A DNA stretch of 64,000 nt from Pukyongiella litopenaei (GTDB taxonomy: Bacteria; Pseudomonadota; Alphaproteobacteria; Rhodobacterales; Rhodobacteraceae): the NCBI RefSeq assembly GCF_003008555.2, contig NZ_CP027665.1, positions 124,001-188,000 of the forward strand, read 5' to 3'. The translations under genes were made by a program, and so were the position numbers. Positions 8,440 through 18,716 of this stretch are shown in pieces. The notes beneath the pieces are model-generated. The model ran no database searches. It was given only the letters and a program-made list of their open reading frames with translations, and was not told the origin of the DNA. Positions within the stretch are counted from its first letter, which is position 1. Every line of letters starts with the position of its first letter.

Positions 8440-9096
8440 TCAACGAATGTTCACGCGCAGGACAGCGGCCGAGGCAAAGGGCAGCAGCGCGATGCTGGCC
8501 GCAGTGATCCCGCCCAGCATCAGCAGCGGCGTGGACAGATCCTGCCCCGTCGCGCCCCGCCGCGCCACCTCGGCGCCAAAGATCAGCGTGGGCACATAGA
8601 GCGGCAGCACCAGAAGCGACAGCAGCAGCCCGCCGCGTTTGAGTCCCACGGTCAGCGCCGCGCCGAAGGTGCCGATCACGCTCAGCGCCGGGGTTCCCAG
8701 CGCCAGCGACGCCACCAGCCAGGCAAATCCCGGGCCGGGCAGGTTCAGCAACACCCCCAGCACCGGCGCGGCCAGCACCAGCGGCAGGCCGGTGGTCAGC
8801 CAATGCGCCATGGCCTTGATGCTCAGCACCGCCTCCAGCGGCAGCGGCGCGGTCGCCAGCAGGTCCAGCGTTCCGTCCTCCCAGTCCAGCGCCAGCAGAC
8901 GGTCGAGCGACAGCAGGCAGGCCAGCAGCGCACCCAGCCACAGGACACCCGGCGCGATGGTCGCCAGCAGCGCCGATTGCGGCCCCACCGCAAACGGCAC
9001 CATCACCGTCACGATCAGGAAAAATGCCAGCCCGAGCCCGAAACCGCCGCCCGCGCGCAATGCCAGTTTCAGATCGCGTGTCAGCAGGGCGATCAC
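8440..9096 (-). CDS. ccmB: Haem exporter subunit CcmB
   Basis: A 218-residue membrane protein with about six hydrophobic helices, matching CcmB in length and pattern (N-terminal [15 protein letters not shown], central [16 protein letters not shown]). CcmB forms the membrane part of the CcmAB ATPase, which drives release of holo-CcmE from CcmC. Its start overlaps the ccmA stop by 4 nt. Confidence 0.95.
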   Translation of the reverse strand: MIALLTRDLKLALRAGGGFGLGLAFFLIVTVMVPFAVGPQSALLATIAPGVLWLGALLACLLSLDRLLALDWEDGTLDLLATAPLPLEAVLSIKAMAHWLTTGLPLVLAAPVLGVLLNLPGPGFAWLVASLALGTPALSVIGTFGAALTVGLKRGGLLLSLLVLPLYVPTLIFGAEVARRGATGQDLSTPLLMLGGITAASIALLPFASAAVLRVNIR

Positions 9097-9707
9097 AGGA
9101 ACCCTCCGTCGAAATCGCCGACCGGGACCGGGCGGGCCTTGAACGGTCCCAGTTCCAGCACGTCCCCGTCGAGCCCCAGGTCGATATGGGTGGCGATCAG
9201 CGCCGAGCCGCCCTGCCCCAGATGCGCGCGCACCGCATCGGCGAACATCGCCACCGCGGTGCGATCCAGCGACACGGTCGGTTCGTCCAGCATCCAGACC
9301 GGCCGACCGGTCACCAGCAGCCGCGCCAGCCCCAGGCGCCGCTTCTGTCCCGCCGAAAGCTGCCCCGCCGCCCGGTCGGCCAGATCATGCAGGGCAAGCG
9401 CATCGAGCGCCAGAGCAATGCCCGGCGCGCCAAAGACGCTGGCCCAGAAGTTCAGGTTCTCGGTCACCGTGAGGGTCGGCTTGATCCCGTCCGCGTGGCC
9501 GGCATAGGCGATGCCGTCCTCGGCCCCCTCGATCCGCCCGGCCAGCGGCGGCTGCAACCCGGCCAGCGTGCGCAACAGCGTGGTCTTGCCGATCCCGTTG
9601 GGGCCGCGCAACACCAGCGCCCGCCCGGGCCTGAGCGTCAGGTTCACCCCTTCCAGCACCGGGATACCGCCACGGGCGACGGTCAGATCAGAAGCACAGA
9701 GCATCAT
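9093..9707 (-). CDS. ccmA: Haem ABC exporter ATP-binding protein CcmA
   Basis: A 204-residue ABC ATPase with Walker [10 protein letters not shown] near residue 35, signature [15 protein letters not shown] and Walker [13 protein letters not shown]. The LSAGQ form of the signature is typical of CcmA. It powers the CcmABCD complex in cytochrome c biogenesis. It heads the ccm cluster, 85 nt after the Mth938-like gene, and may also be read from the upstream sec operon. Confidence 0.95.
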   Translation of the reverse strand: MMLCASDLTVARGGIPVLEGVNLTLRPGRALVLRGPNGIGKTTLLRTLAGLQPPLAGRIEGAEDGIAYAGHADGIKPTLTVTENLNFWASVFGAPGIALALDALALHDLADRAAGQLSAGQKRRLGLARLLVTGRPVWMLDEPTVSLDRTAVAMFADAVRAHLGQGGSALIATHIDLGLDGDVLELGPFKARPVPVGDFDGGFL

Positions 9708-9792
9708 GGTCGTCGGTTATCCTATCGCGGCGCGGGGCTAAAGGCGGGAATGGCCGGGTGGTTCTGCCCGGTGGGCAAAAGGGCGGCGCGGC

Positions 9793-10146
9793 TCAGACCG
9801 GCAGCAGCGCGAGCGCAACCCGGCGGCCTTCGGCCAGCAGGACGTTGTAGGTGCGGCAGGCCGCCGGCGATCCCATATGCTCCATCCCGACCCCCGCCTG
9901 TTCCAGCCGCTGGCGCAACGGGGCCGGGACCGGCAGCATCTCGGCACCGGTGCCGATCAGCAGGACATCGATCCTATCCGCCAGCGCAATCAGCGGCTCG
10001 GCATCGTCCAGCCCGCCCCAGGGGCCGGTGCCCCCGGGCCCGGTCACCACCGCGCCCTTGTGGATCTCGCCGCCGATGCGGAAGAACCCCGCCCCATACC
10101 CGTCCACCGGGAGACCGTCGGGATAAGCCATTTCGTTCAGGCGCAT
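9793..10146 (-). CDS. Mth938-like domain (DUF498/NDUFAF3-type) protein
   Basis: A 117-residue protein of the Mth938/DUF498 family, with the conserved core IDVLLIGTGAE followed by VGMEHMGSPAACRTYNVLLAEGR. The eukaryotic relative NDUFAF3 helps assemble respiratory complex I, and bacterial members are often found beside secD/secF, as here. The start at 10146 is chosen because the protein then begins MRLNEMAYPDG and the upstream tauE stop lies 1 nt away. The bacterial function is unproven. Confidence 0.88.
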   Translation of the reverse strand: MRLNEMAYPDGLPVDGYGAGFFRIGGEIHKGAVVTGPGGTGPWGGLDDAEPLIALADRIDVLLIGTGAEMLPVPAPLRQRLEQAGVGMEHMGSPAACRTYNVLLAEGRRVALALLPV

Positions 10147-10147
10147 C

Positions 10148-10906
10148 TTACCCTTCCCCGTTCCAGATCGGCAGGCCCAACACTGCTGCGGCAAAAATCA
10201 GCAGATAGGCCGCCATGCGATAGCTCCGTTCATGCCCCGGCACGAATAGCTTACCGCCGATCATGTTGCCAACCATATTGGGCACACCCAGGGCAAGCCC
10301 GACCAGCGCCGGTTCCGGGGCCAGCCGACCCGCCAGCAGCAGCATCGCCAGCACCAGGAAATCATAGCCGAACAGGAACGCGGTCAGGTTGGCGCGCACG
10401 GTCCGGGCCGGAAACGGGCTGGCCATGAGGGCAAAGATCACCGGCGGCCCCGGCAATCCGGCGACGCCTCCGAGAAATCCCGAGGCCAGCCCGGTGCCAA
10501 AGGTCGCGCCGGGGCCGAGCTGGCCGGTGTAGCGCCAGCCACCGACCAGCAGCGCCAGCATGGTCAGCGACAATACCGAAACCAAGAGCCGGAACAGGCC
10601 GGGGTCGATGACGAACAGCGCCGCCAGCCCCAGCGGCAGGGCCAGCGCCGCCCCCAGCAGCAGCCGCGCCAGATCGCCGCGCCGGATGTCTCGGGCCACG
10701 CGCGGCAGGATCGGCAGCGGTCCGAACACGTCCATCAGAACGACGGTCAGCACCGCCGCGACCGGGTCCAGCACGATCCCTGCGATCGGCAGATAGACCA
10801 GCGCGGTGCCGAACCCGCTGAAGCCGCGAACGGTGCCCGCCACCAGCGCGGCGAACACCAGTATCGACAAATCGGTGATCGACAGCCCGGCCGCCGCGCC
10901 GATCAC
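10148..10906 (-). CDS. TauE/SafE family sulfite/anion exporter
   Basis: A 252-residue membrane protein with about eight hydrophobic segments and the TauE/SafE duplicated pattern (GFSGFGTALVYLP near residue 29; LASGFLGGVAGLPGPPVIF near residue 160). Members export sulfite, sulfoacetate or other organosulfur anions. Substrate is not evident. It is inserted between secF and the Mth938-like gene, which are usually adjacent, with only 24 nt and 1 nt gaps, so it is part of the same transcript. Confidence 0.88.
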   Translation of the reverse strand: MIGAAAGLSITDLSILVFAALVAGTVRGFSGFGTALVYLPIAGIVLDPVAAVLTVVLMDVFGPLPILPRVARDIRRGDLARLLLGAALALPLGLAALFVIDPGLFRLLVSVLSLTMLALLVGGWRYTGQLGPGATFGTGLASGFLGGVAGLPGPPVIFALMASPFPARTVRANLTAFLFGYDFLVLAMLLLAGRLAPEPALVGLALGVPNMVGNMIGGKLFVPGHERSYRMAAYLLIFAAAVLGLPIWNGEG

Positions 10907-10930
10907 CCTGCCCGCCCCGGCAGGGCGATA

Positions 10931-11899
10931 TCACGCATCCACGTTCGAGAACTGGTTGCCGGCGCTCTTGTCGGGCTTGGTCCAGTCGCGCTTGACCCCG
11001 AGGTAAAGCAGGATCGAGGAGGCCACGAAGATCGACGAATAGGTGCCCACGATCACGCCCCAGATCATCGCGAAAACAAAGCCGCGGATCACGTCCCCGC
11101 CTAGCACATAGAGCGAAACCAGCGCCAGCAACGTGGTCACCGAGGTCATCACCGTGCGGCTGAGCGTTTCGTTGATGCTGAGGTTCAGGATCTCGGACAG
11201 CGGCCGTTTCTTGTATTTGCGCAGGTTTTCACGAACCCGGTCGAACACCACGACGGTGTCGTTGAGCGAATAGCCGACGATGGTCAGCAGCGCCGCGATG
11301 ATCGCCAGGTCGAACTTGATCTGAAGCTCGGAAAACAGGCCGATGGTCAGGATCACATCGTGCACCAGCGCCGCCACGGCCCCCAGCGCGAACTGCCATT
11401 CAAAGCGCAGCCAGATGTAGACCAGCACCGCTCCGATCGCCAGAAGCACCGCCAGGACCGCGGTCTGGATCAACTCGCCCGACACTTTGGGGCCGACCGA
11501 TTCGACCGATACGAACCGGATATCCGGCGCCACGGCCCGCAATTCCTGTTCCACCTGCGCGATCATGTCGGCGGTGACGGCCTCTTCGCCCTCCTGCGCC
11601 TGGATGCGGATCATCGCCACGTTCTGGTCCGGACCAAAGGTCGGGTCGAACACCTCGGAGATCGTCACGTCGCCCAGGCCGAGCGCCCCCAGCGCGTCGC
11701 GATAGCCCGCCACGTCCACCGGCTGTGCGCTTTCGGTGCGGATGGTGGTGCCGCCACGGAAATCGATGCCGTAATTCAGCCCGCGCAGCGCGAAGGAACC
11801 AAAGGCCAGCAGGATCAGCACCATCGAGATGCCCAGCCACAGTTTCCAGCGCTTGAAGAAATCGAACGCGGTTTCCGCGGGAACGAGTCGCAGTCTCAT
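10931..11899 (-). CDS. secF: Protein translocase subunit SecF
   Basis: A 322-residue RND-superfamily protein with the SecF layout: an N-terminal transmembrane helix, a periplasmic domain beginning at FRGGTTIRTE, then five helices with the motif GYSLNDTVVVFDRVREN near residue 205. With SecD it uses the proton gradient to pull secreted proteins through SecYEG. It follows secD with a 1-nt gap. Confidence 0.96.
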   Translation of the reverse strand: MRLRLVPAETAFDFFKRWKLWLGISMVLILLAFGSFALRGLNYGIDFRGGTTIRTESAQPVDVAGYRDALGALGLGDVTISEVFDPTFGPDQNVAMIRIQAQEGEEAVTADMIAQVEQELRAVAPDIRFVSVESVGPKVSGELIQTAVLAVLLAIGAVLVYIWLRFEWQFALGAVAALVHDVILTIGLFSELQIKFDLAIIAALLTIVGYSLNDTVVVFDRVRENLRKYKKRPLSEILNLSINETLSRTVMTSVTTLLALVSLYVLGGDVIRGFVFAMIWGVIVGTYSSIFVASSILLYLGVKRDWTKPDKSAGNQFSNVDA

Positions 11900-11900
11900 G

Positions 11901-13562
11901 TCACACCTCGATCGTCTTGGGGCGGCGGCGTTCGAACCACATCACGATCATCAGCCGCGTGACAAAGATCGCCGTGAAAACCGAGGTCAGGATGCCCAGC
12001 CCCAGCGTGATGGCAAAGCCGCGCACCGGCCCCGACCCCATCGCAAACAGGATCACCGCCGTGATGAAGGTGGTGATATTGGCATCAAAAATCGCCGAGA
12101 GCGCCTTTTCATAGCCCAGTTCGATCGCCCGCGACGGGCCGCGCGCGGTCTTCAGTTCCTCGCGGATACGTTCGAACACCAGCACGTTGGCGTCCACCGC
12201 CATGCCCACGGTCAGCACGATACCCGCGATCCCCGGCAGGGTCAGCGTGGCGCCGATCAGGCTCAGCAGCCCGAAGATCAGCACGATGTTCAGCACCAGC
12301 GCGATATTGGCGAAGATACCGAACAACCCGTAGCTGAGGAACATGAACACCAGCACCGCGGCAAAGGCGACCATGGTCGCGACCTTGCCGGCGTCGATGC
12401 TGTCCTGTCCGAGCTCCGGTCCGATGGTGCGTTCCTCGAGGAAATCCAGCCCCGCCGGTAGCGCGCCCGCGCGCAGCAGCACGGCCAGGTTCGTGCTTTC
12501 CTCGATGGTGAAATTGCCGGTGATGATGCCCGATCCGCCGGGGATGTGGCTCTGGATCACCGGGGCCGAGATCACCTCGTCATCCAGCACGATGGCAAAG
12601 GGCGCGCCGATATTCTCGGCGGTATAATCCCCGAACTTGCGCGCCCCGGTGGTGTTGAAGCGGAAATTGACGGCCGGCCGCCCGTTCTGGTCAAAGCTGG
12701 GCTGGGCATCCACCAGTTCCTCGCCGGTCACGACGGGCGCGGATTCGAGCGTGTAATATAGCCCCTCCTCATCGAGCGCCGGCACGATCTTTTCGCCCAC
12801 GCCGGGCTGCGCATCGGGGTCCGACCCGCGGGCCACGACCGGATTGAACGTCAGTTGCGCGGTGGTGCCGATGATGTCCTTGAGCTCCGACGCGCTGCCG
12901 ATGCCCGGCACCTGGATCAGGATGCGGTCGGCGCCCTGACGCTGGATCGTGGGTTCGCGCGTGCCGACCTCGTCGATCCGGCGGCGCACGATTTCCAGCG
13001 CCTGGCGCACGGTGCGGTCGTCGCTGGCCAGCTTTTCGGCCTCGCTCAGCGTCACCACGATCTGGTCGCCCTCGGGCCGGACCTCGATATCGGTCGATCC
13101 GACCCCGGTCAGCGTCTGGATCGGACGGGCCAGCCCGCGCACCACCTCGAGCGCGCGCGCCATGCCGTCCGGGTTGCCGATGCGGATGCGAATCTCATCC
13201 GGCGCCGAGGGTTGCTTGCGAATGGTGCCGATGGCGGCACGCTCAGGACGCAGCGCATCGCGCAGGCCAGGCCACATGGCCTCCATCCGCGCCTCGTAGA
13301 CATCCCCGACCTGCACCTCGGCCAGCAGATGCGCCCCGCCCCGCAGGTCGAGCCCGAGATTGACCAGCCCCGACGGCAGCCAGTCCGGCCATGTGGCCGC
13401 CGCCGCGCTCAGTTCGGGACCGGTCTGCCCCTTTGCGATCGCCGCCTCGGCGTCGTTATGGGTCTCAACGCGGGGATAGAAGGCATTGGGCAGCGCCAGC
13501 CACAGCCCGACCGCGCAGGTCAGCCAGATGAGCACCCGTTTCCATAGGTCGATATGCAGCAT
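11901..13562 (-). CDS. secD: Protein translocase subunit SecD
   Basis: A 553-residue SecD with the N-terminal membrane helix, the P1 head domain starting at LGLDLRGGAHLL, and the C-terminal helices with GMAVDANVLVFERIREEL near residue 455. Length is normal for alphaproteobacterial SecD. It lies 33 nt downstream of yajC and 1 nt upstream of secF, the classic yajC-secD-secF operon. Confidence 0.97.
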   Translation of the reverse strand: MLHIDLWKRVLIWLTCAVGLWLALPNAFYPRVETHNDAEAAIAKGQTGPELSAAAATWPDWLPSGLVNLGLDLRGGAHLLAEVQVGDVYEARMEAMWPGLRDALRPERAAIGTIRKQPSAPDEIRIRIGNPDGMARALEVVRGLARPIQTLTGVGSTDIEVRPEGDQIVVTLSEAEKLASDDRTVRQALEIVRRRIDEVGTREPTIQRQGADRILIQVPGIGSASELKDIIGTTAQLTFNPVVARGSDPDAQPGVGEKIVPALDEEGLYYTLESAPVVTGEELVDAQPSFDQNGRPAVNFRFNTTGARKFGDYTAENIGAPFAIVLDDEVISAPVIQSHIPGGSGIITGNFTIEESTNLAVLLRAGALPAGLDFLEERTIGPELGQDSIDAGKVATMVAFAAVLVFMFLSYGLFGIFANIALVLNIVLIFGLLSLIGATLTLPGIAGIVLTVGMAVDANVLVFERIREELKTARGPSRAIELGYEKALSAIFDANITTFITAVILFAMGSGPVRGFAITLGLGILTSVFTAIFVTRLMIVMWFERRRPKTIEV

Positions 13563-13595
13563 TTACCTGCCTTTGCAATAGGTTGTCGGGCAGAG

Positions 13596-13880
13596 TTACT
13601 TTGTCGGCTCGGTCTTGTTGATGACCGAAGCAATGGTGGATTTCACCACGCGGACGCGGACGCCCTCGGCGATTTCGACCTCGACCTCGCCGTCTTCCTT
13701 GACCTTGGAAACCTTGCCGATCACCCCGCCCTGGGTCACCACCTGGTCGCCACGGCGCAGCGCGGACACCATCGCCTGATGTTCCTTGACCTTCTTCTGC
13801 TGCGGCCGGATCAGCAGGAAATACATGATCGCAAAGATCAGGATGAGCGGGAGAAACTGCGCGATGGCGCCACCTTCCAT
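13596..13880 (-). CDS. yajC: Preprotein translocase subunit YajC
   Basis: A 94-residue protein with a single N-terminal helix ([19 protein letters not shown]) and a small basic cytoplasmic domain with [16 protein letters not shown], the YajC signature. I start it at 13880 (MEGGAIAQ). The frame remains open far upstream into the antisense of serS, but that part has no membrane or family character. It heads the sec operon and is divergent from serS across 172 nt. Confidence 0.95.
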   Translation of the reverse strand: MEGGAIAQFLPLILIFAIMYFLLIRPQQKKVKEHQAMVSALRRGDQVVTQGGVIGKVSKVKEDGEVEVEIAEGVRVRVVKSTIASVINKTEPTK

Positions 13881-14052
13881 GGGATGTTCCTTTGCATGTT
13901 CTGGATCGCCGCGGAGCGCACCCCCGGCCCGGTTTGGCGCGGAACCTACGCGGGCGGCGGGGGCTTTGCAAGGCGGCGCGAAACCGGCCCTACCACATGT
14001 CGGAAAGCTGGGGCATAACGGCGCGAAACGACTCAGATGCCAGGACCGCCCC

Positions 14053-15345
14053 ATGCACGACATCCGCGCCATCCGCGAGAACCCCGACGCTTTCGACGCC
14101 GCCCTGTCCCGGCGCGGCGACGCGCCCGTGACGGCAGAGCTGCTGTCGGTGGACGAGACGCGGCGCGCCCGGATCCTCGCGGCGGAAACCGCGCAGGCCG
14201 AACAGAACAGGGCGGCCAAGGCGATCGGCGCGGCCAAGGCGGCCGGCGACGAGACCGCCTTTGAACGCCTGCGCGCCGAGGTGGCCGACAAGAAGGCCGA
14301 AGTGGCCGCGATGCAGGCCGAGGCGCGGGCGCTGGACGACAGGCTGACCGACATGCTGGCGCGGATCGCCAACCTGCCCGCCGCAGACGTGCCCGATGGC
14401 GCGGACGAAACCGGAAATGTCGAGGTGAACCGCTGGGGCACCCCGCGCAGTTTCAATTTCTCGCCCCGGGAACATTTCGAGATCGCAGGTGTCGCCGCTT
14501 CGATGGATTTCGCGCTGGCCGCCAAGCTCTCGGGGTCGCGCTTCGTCGTTCTGAAGGGGGCCGTGGCCCGCATCCACCGGGCGCTGGCGCAGTTCATGCT
14601 GGACGTGCATACCGGCGACAATGGCCTGACCGAGATCAACAGCCCGGTGCTGGTGCGCGACGAGGCGATGTATGGCACCGACAAGCTGCCCAAGTTCGGC
14701 GATGACAGCTATCAGACCACCAATGGCTGGTGGCTGGTGCCGACCTCCGAGGTGCCGCTGACCTATTCGGTCGCGGGCGACATTCTCGACGAGGCCGCGC
14801 TGCCGATCCGTATGACCGCGCACACGCTGTGTTTCCGGTCCGAGGCCGGGTCGGCGGGCAAGGACACCGCCGGCATGCTGCGCCAGCACCAGTTCGAGAA
14901 GGTCGAAATGGTGTCGATCACCCACCCGGACGAAAGCGACGCCGAACAGAAACGGATGCTGCGCTGCGCCGAGGACATTCTCGAGCGGCTCGAACTGCCC
15001 TATCGCACGGTGGTCCTGTGCACCGGCGACATGGGCTTTGGCGCCCGGCGCACCTATGACATCGAGGCCTGGCTGCCGGGGCAGAACGCCTATCGCGAGA
15101 TCTCGTCGGTATCGACCACGGGCGATTTCCAGGCCCGCCGCATGAATGCCCGGTTCCGGCCCGCCGATGGCGGCAAGCCGGCCTTCGTGCATACGCTCAA
15201 CGGGTCGGGCCTGGCGGTCGGGCGCTGCCTGATCGCGGTGCTGGAAAACGGCCAGCAGGCGGACGGATCGGTGAACCTGCCCGGCGTGCTCGCCCCCTGG
15301 CTGGGCGGCAAGACCACGCTGACAGCCGACGGCACGCTGGTCTGA
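14053..15345 (+). CDS. serS: Seryl-tRNA synthetase
   Basis: A 430-residue class II aminoacyl-tRNA synthetase. The N-terminal long coiled-coil tRNA-binding arm covers residues 30-110. The catalytic core contains motif 2 ([21 protein letters not shown] region, residues 255-278) and motif 3 ([16 protein letters not shown], near residue 388). It charges tRNA-Ser and also serves as the first step for selenocysteine where that is used. The start at 14053 ([11 protein letters not shown]) matches the family. The open frame begins 89 codons upstream but that is antisense to yajC. A strong hairpin follows the stop. Confidence 0.97.
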   Translation: MHDIRAIRENPDAFDAALSRRGDAPVTAELLSVDETRRARILAAETAQAEQNRAAKAIGAAKAAGDETAFERLRAEVADKKAEVAAMQAEARALDDRLTDMLARIANLPAADVPDGADETGNVEVNRWGTPRSFNFSPREHFEIAGVAASMDFALAAKLSGSRFVVLKGAVARIHRALAQFMLDVHTGDNGLTEINSPVLVRDEAMYGTDKLPKFGDDSYQTTNGWWLVPTSEVPLTYSVAGDILDEAALPIRMTAHTLCFRSEAGSAGKDTAGMLRQHQFEKVEMVSITHPDESDAEQKRMLRCAEDILERLELPYRTVVLCTGDMGFGARRTYDIEAWLPGQNAYREISSVSTTGDFQARRMNARFRPADGGKPAFVHTLNGSGLAVGRCLIAVLENGQQADGSVNLPGVLAPWLGGKTTLTADGTLV

Positions 15346-15389
15346 CCCGCGCCCTGCCCGGCACCGGCCGCCCTCCGGCCGGCGCGGGT
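15345..15389. terminator. Hairpin after serS between convergent genes
   Basis: A perfect 9-bp outer stem (ACCCGCGCC with GGCGCGGGT) overlaps the last base of the serS stop codon and encloses an inner GGCCG-rich hairpin. It lies 4 nt before the end of the convergent desaturase gene, so it can serve both transcripts. There is no U tract. Confidence 0.6.
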
Positions 15390-15393
15390 CAAG

Positions 15394-16377
15394 TCAGGCA
15401 GCGGCGGCTTTCCCGCGCGATCGGCCCCCGGGGAACGGCACCAGCCGTTCCCGGTCCTCGTCCCAGAGTTTCAGGTTCAGCGCCCGGACCGCTTCGATGA
15501 ACCCGATCCGACGCGGCGCCCAGTCTTCGGGCAGGCTGTAATGGCAGGCCCGCAGTCGGTAGCTGGGGATGCGCGCGTTGAAATGATGGATGTCATGCAG
15601 CGTGATGCAGGCCACCGTGTGGTCGAACCACGCCCCGAAATCCAGCGCGGACGATCCCTGAAGCGCCGCGATCTGCGGGTCCAGATCGGGCCTGCGATCC
15701 CAGTAGGTGTCTTCGAAATTATGCTGGAGATAGACCAGGAACACACCGATCATCCCCCCCAGCATCGAGGCCGCGAAATAGACGCCCAGCCCGGCCCAGC
15801 CCGACAATGACCAGATCAGCGTGACCCAGGCCAGCACCGCGATATTGTGCAGCAGGACCCCCGTCACGCCAAAGCGCAGCGTGTTCTTGGGCCAGCGATA
15901 GCGAATGAAATAGGTAAAGAACGCACCGACCGGCACCAGGATGAACGGGTTGCGGTAGAGCCGGTAGACCAGCCGTTCCCAGAACCCCGCCGCCTGCCAT
16001 TCGCGCAGGGTCATGGTGTGGATCTCGCCGGTGTCGCGATGTTCCAGGTTGCCGACATTGGCGTGGTGCAGGTTGTGGTTCTGCTTCATCACCTCGAAGG
16101 GCGCAAAGGTGAAGGGCGACAGCGCATGGCCGGCCAGTTCGTTCTGCCCGCGCGTTTCGAACAGCGAATGATGCCCGGTGTCATGCTGCAGCACATAGAG
16201 GCGCACGGCGGAAAAGGCGTGGATCACGCAGGCCGGGATCAAGACATACCACAGGTTCATGCAGCTGATCGCCGCCCATAGCGACGAGAAATAGACAGCG
16301 AAGGTGCCGAAGAAGCTCAGCGCGGCGATGCGGTTGTCCTTGTCGACGAACCTGCGGGTGTGTTCACGAAGTGTCAT
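15394..16377 (-). CDS. Membrane fatty acid desaturase family protein
   Basis: A 327-residue integral membrane di-iron desaturase. The three histidine boxes are complete: HDTGHH at residues 65-70, HNLHH at residues 101-105, and HDIHH near residue 262. Hydrophobic helix pairs lie before box 1 and between boxes 2 and 3. The family introduces double bonds into acyl chains or oxidises related lipids; regiospecificity cannot be read from sequence. It is a monocistronic unit convergent with serS. Membrane fluidity control is an inference. Confidence 0.88.
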   Translation of the reverse strand: MTLREHTRRFVDKDNRIAALSFFGTFAVYFSSLWAAISCMNLWYVLIPACVIHAFSAVRLYVLQHDTGHHSLFETRGQNELAGHALSPFTFAPFEVMKQNHNLHHANVGNLEHRDTGEIHTMTLREWQAAGFWERLVYRLYRNPFILVPVGAFFTYFIRYRWPKNTLRFGVTGVLLHNIAVLAWVTLIWSLSGWAGLGVYFAASMLGGMIGVFLVYLQHNFEDTYWDRRPDLDPQIAALQGSSALDFGAWFDHTVACITLHDIHHFNARIPSYRLRACHYSLPEDWAPRRIGFIEAVRALNLKLWDEDRERLVPFPGGRSRGKAAAA

Positions 16378-16522
16378 GACCGCCCCTGATGGATCCTGGT
16401 TGAACCGGTTAGTCTTCCGTTTTCACGGGTATTTTCACAGGTTCCCGCATCCAGCGCAATCATTGCCGGCGCCGGGGCGGCATTTTGGCCGGATCCGGCC
16501 CCCGGCGCCCGGGACGTGACGG

Positions 16523-17161
16523 TTATGACGGCGATGCCGAGAGCGCCAGCACCCCCATCTGCTCCAGGCCTTCGAGAACCGCGTCGACGGCGACCGTCGC
16601 CAGAATCAGCCCCATGACCCGGCTGACGACGCTGACGCCGGTATGGCCGATGAGCCGCTGGATGCGACCGGCCATCAGCAGCAGCACGAAGGTCAGCAGC
16701 AGCACGACCGCCAGGACCGCCCCGGTCAGGGCCTGTTCCGCGACCGCGTTGGCATGATTGTCGGTGAGTATGACGATGGCAAGCAGGGCGCCGGGGGACG
16801 CGATCGACGGGATCGCCAGTGGAAAGACCGCGCCCGACAGATCCTCGGTTTCCGCTTCCTTGATTTCGCTGTCGGCCTTGCTCTCGCCAAAGATCATGCT
16901 GAGCGCGAACAGGAACAGCACGATCCCGCCGGCGATCTGGAACGTGCCGAGCCTCAGGCCGATCGCCTCGAGAAGCAACTGCCCTCCGACCAGAAAGACG
17001 CCGAGCACGATTGCCGCCACGAGAACCGCCCGCAAGGCGAACGACCGGTGAAGACGCGCCGGTATGGCGGCGGTGGCATACATGAACACCGGGATACTGC
17101 CCACCGGGTCAATGACCACGAAGAGGGTAACGAATTCTCGGACTATGTCCTGCCACTGCAT
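16523..17161 (-). CDS. MarC family integral membrane protein
   Basis: A 212-residue protein with six hydrophobic helices and MarC/UPF0056 motifs: VVIDPVGSIPVF near residue 17 and the PLAIPSIASPGA stretch near residue 113. The family was once linked to multidrug resistance but its transport substrate is unknown. It lies between the desaturase and der on the same strand, 45 nt after the der gene's neighbour region, with no clear functional partner. Confidence 0.88.
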   Translation of the reverse strand: MQWQDIVREFVTLFVVIDPVGSIPVFMYATAAIPARLHRSFALRAVLVAAIVLGVFLVGGQLLLEAIGLRLGTFQIAGGIVLFLFALSMIFGESKADSEIKEAETEDLSGAVFPLAIPSIASPGALLAIVILTDNHANAVAEQALTGAVLAVVLLLTFVLLLMAGRIQRLIGHTGVSVVSRVMGLILATVAVDAVLEGLEQMGVLALSASPS

Positions 17162-17206
17162 GGGCGCCTCCCGAAGCTCCGGTTCCGGCGCGCAGCCCGG
17201 ACGGGA

Positions 17207-18670
17207 TCAGGATCTGCGGCCCTCGATATGTTTGCGCAGCCGCGACGGTGCGGCCTTCTTCTTTCCCTTATAGGGATTTTTATCACCCTGCCCACGCATA
17301 TGCAGCCGGATCGGGGTGCCAGGCATGTCGAAATCCTCGCGCAGCCCGTTGACGAGGTAGCGCGAATAGCTGGCGGGCATCTTGTCGGGGTGGCTGCACA
17401 TCACCACGAAACCCGGCGGGCGGGTCTTGGCCTGGGTCATGTAGCGCAGCTTGATCCGCTTGCCCTGGGGCGCGGGCGGCGGGTGCTGTTCCAGCATCCC
17501 GGTCAGCCAGCGGTTCAGCGCCGCCGTGGGCACCCGGCGGTTCCAGACCTCGTGGGCCCGCAGGATCGCCGCGTGCAACCGGTCCAGCCCGCGCCCGGTT
17601 TTTGCGCTGACCGTGATCAGCGGCGCGCCGCGCAATTGCGGCAACAGCCGGTTGAAGGCTTCCTTGAGGTCGCGCAGCTTCTGCTGCTTGTCATCCTCGA
17701 TATCCCATTTGTTCACCGCCACGACCACCGCACGGCCCTCGCGCTCGGCCAGGTCGGCGATGCGCAGATCCTGCTGCTCGAACGGGATCGCGGCGTCGAG
17801 CAGCACCACGACCACCTCGGCGAACTTGACCGCGCGCAGCCCGTCCGAGACCGACAGCTTCTCCAGCTTTTCCTGGACCCGCGCCTTCTTGCGCATCCCG
17901 GCGGTGTCGAAAATCCGCATCGGGATGCCGTCCCAGTTCACGCGCAGCGAAATCGCGTCGCGGGTGATCCCGGCCTCGGGTCCGGTCAGCAGCCTGTCTT
18001 CGCCGAGGATACGGTTGATCAGGGTGGATTTGCCCGCGTTGGGCCGCCCCACCACCGCAACCTGCAGCGGCCGCTCCGGCGTCGGCGCGTGACCGGCGCC
18101 GTCGGTTTCGCCCGTGTCGTCCTCGTCCAGCATGACATCGGTGACAGGTGCATCCTGCGCCGCCCGCTTGGCCATCTCGTCGGCGATCGGCATCAGCTGG
18201 GCGTAAAGCTCGTTCAATCCCTCGCCATGTTCGGCCGACAGCCGGATCGGTTCGTCGAGCCCCAGTTCCCACGCCTCGAGCACGCCCGCATCGGCGGCGG
18301 CCCCCTCGGCCTTGTTGGCCGCGAGGATCACATGCGCCGCCCGTTTGCGCAGGATCTCGGCAAAGACCCGGTCGGTCGGTGTGATGCCGGTGCGGGCGTC
18401 GACCAGGAACAGGCAGATATCGGCCATGTCCACCGCCCGTTCGGTCAGCCGCCGCATACGTCCCGGCAGGCTGTCGTCATTGGCATCCTCGAGCCCCGCC
18501 GTGTCGATCACGGTGAACCGCAGGTCACCCAGCCGCGCCGCGCCTTCGCGCAGGTCGCGGGTCACGCCCGGCTGGTCGTCGACCAGCGCCAGCCGTTTGC
18601 CGACGAGGCGATTGAACAGCGTGGATTTGCCCACATTGGGCCGGCCCACGATGGCTAGGGTGAAACTCAT
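17207..18670 (-). CDS. der: GTPase Der (EngA), ribosome assembly
   Basis: A 487-residue double GTPase. Two complete G domains are visible: G1 loops GRPNVGKST near residue 8 and GRPNAGKST near residue 208, with DTAGLEDA and DTAGMRKK as the G3 motifs and NKWDIED as G4 of the second domain. A C-terminal KH-like domain and a basic tail rich in Lys/Arg follow. Der is essential for 50S ribosomal subunit maturation. It lies 46 nt downstream of bamB, the same neighbours as in enterobacteria (yfgM-bamB-der). Confidence 0.97.
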   Translation of the reverse strand: MSFTLAIVGRPNVGKSTLFNRLVGKRLALVDDQPGVTRDLREGAARLGDLRFTVIDTAGLEDANDDSLPGRMRRLTERAVDMADICLFLVDARTGITPTDRVFAEILRKRAAHVILAANKAEGAAADAGVLEAWELGLDEPIRLSAEHGEGLNELYAQLMPIADEMAKRAAQDAPVTDVMLDEDDTGETDGAGHAPTPERPLQVAVVGRPNAGKSTLINRILGEDRLLTGPEAGITRDAISLRVNWDGIPMRIFDTAGMRKKARVQEKLEKLSVSDGLRAVKFAEVVVVLLDAAIPFEQQDLRIADLAEREGRAVVVAVNKWDIEDDKQQKLRDLKEAFNRLLPQLRGAPLITVSAKTGRGLDRLHAAILRAHEVWNRRVPTAALNRWLTGMLEQHPPPAPQGKRIKLRYMTQAKTRPPGFVVMCSHPDKMPASYSRYLVNGLREDFDMPGTPIRLHMRGQGDKNPYKGKKKAAPSRLRKHIEGRRS

Positions 18671-18716
18671 GGCGATGCATCCCGAATAGGAATGCGCCCT
18701 TTAGCGCATCCGCCGC

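Noticed and set aside
13786-14052. N-terminal extension of serS
   Set aside because: The frame is open, but the region is antisense to yajC and the family N-terminus starts at 14053.
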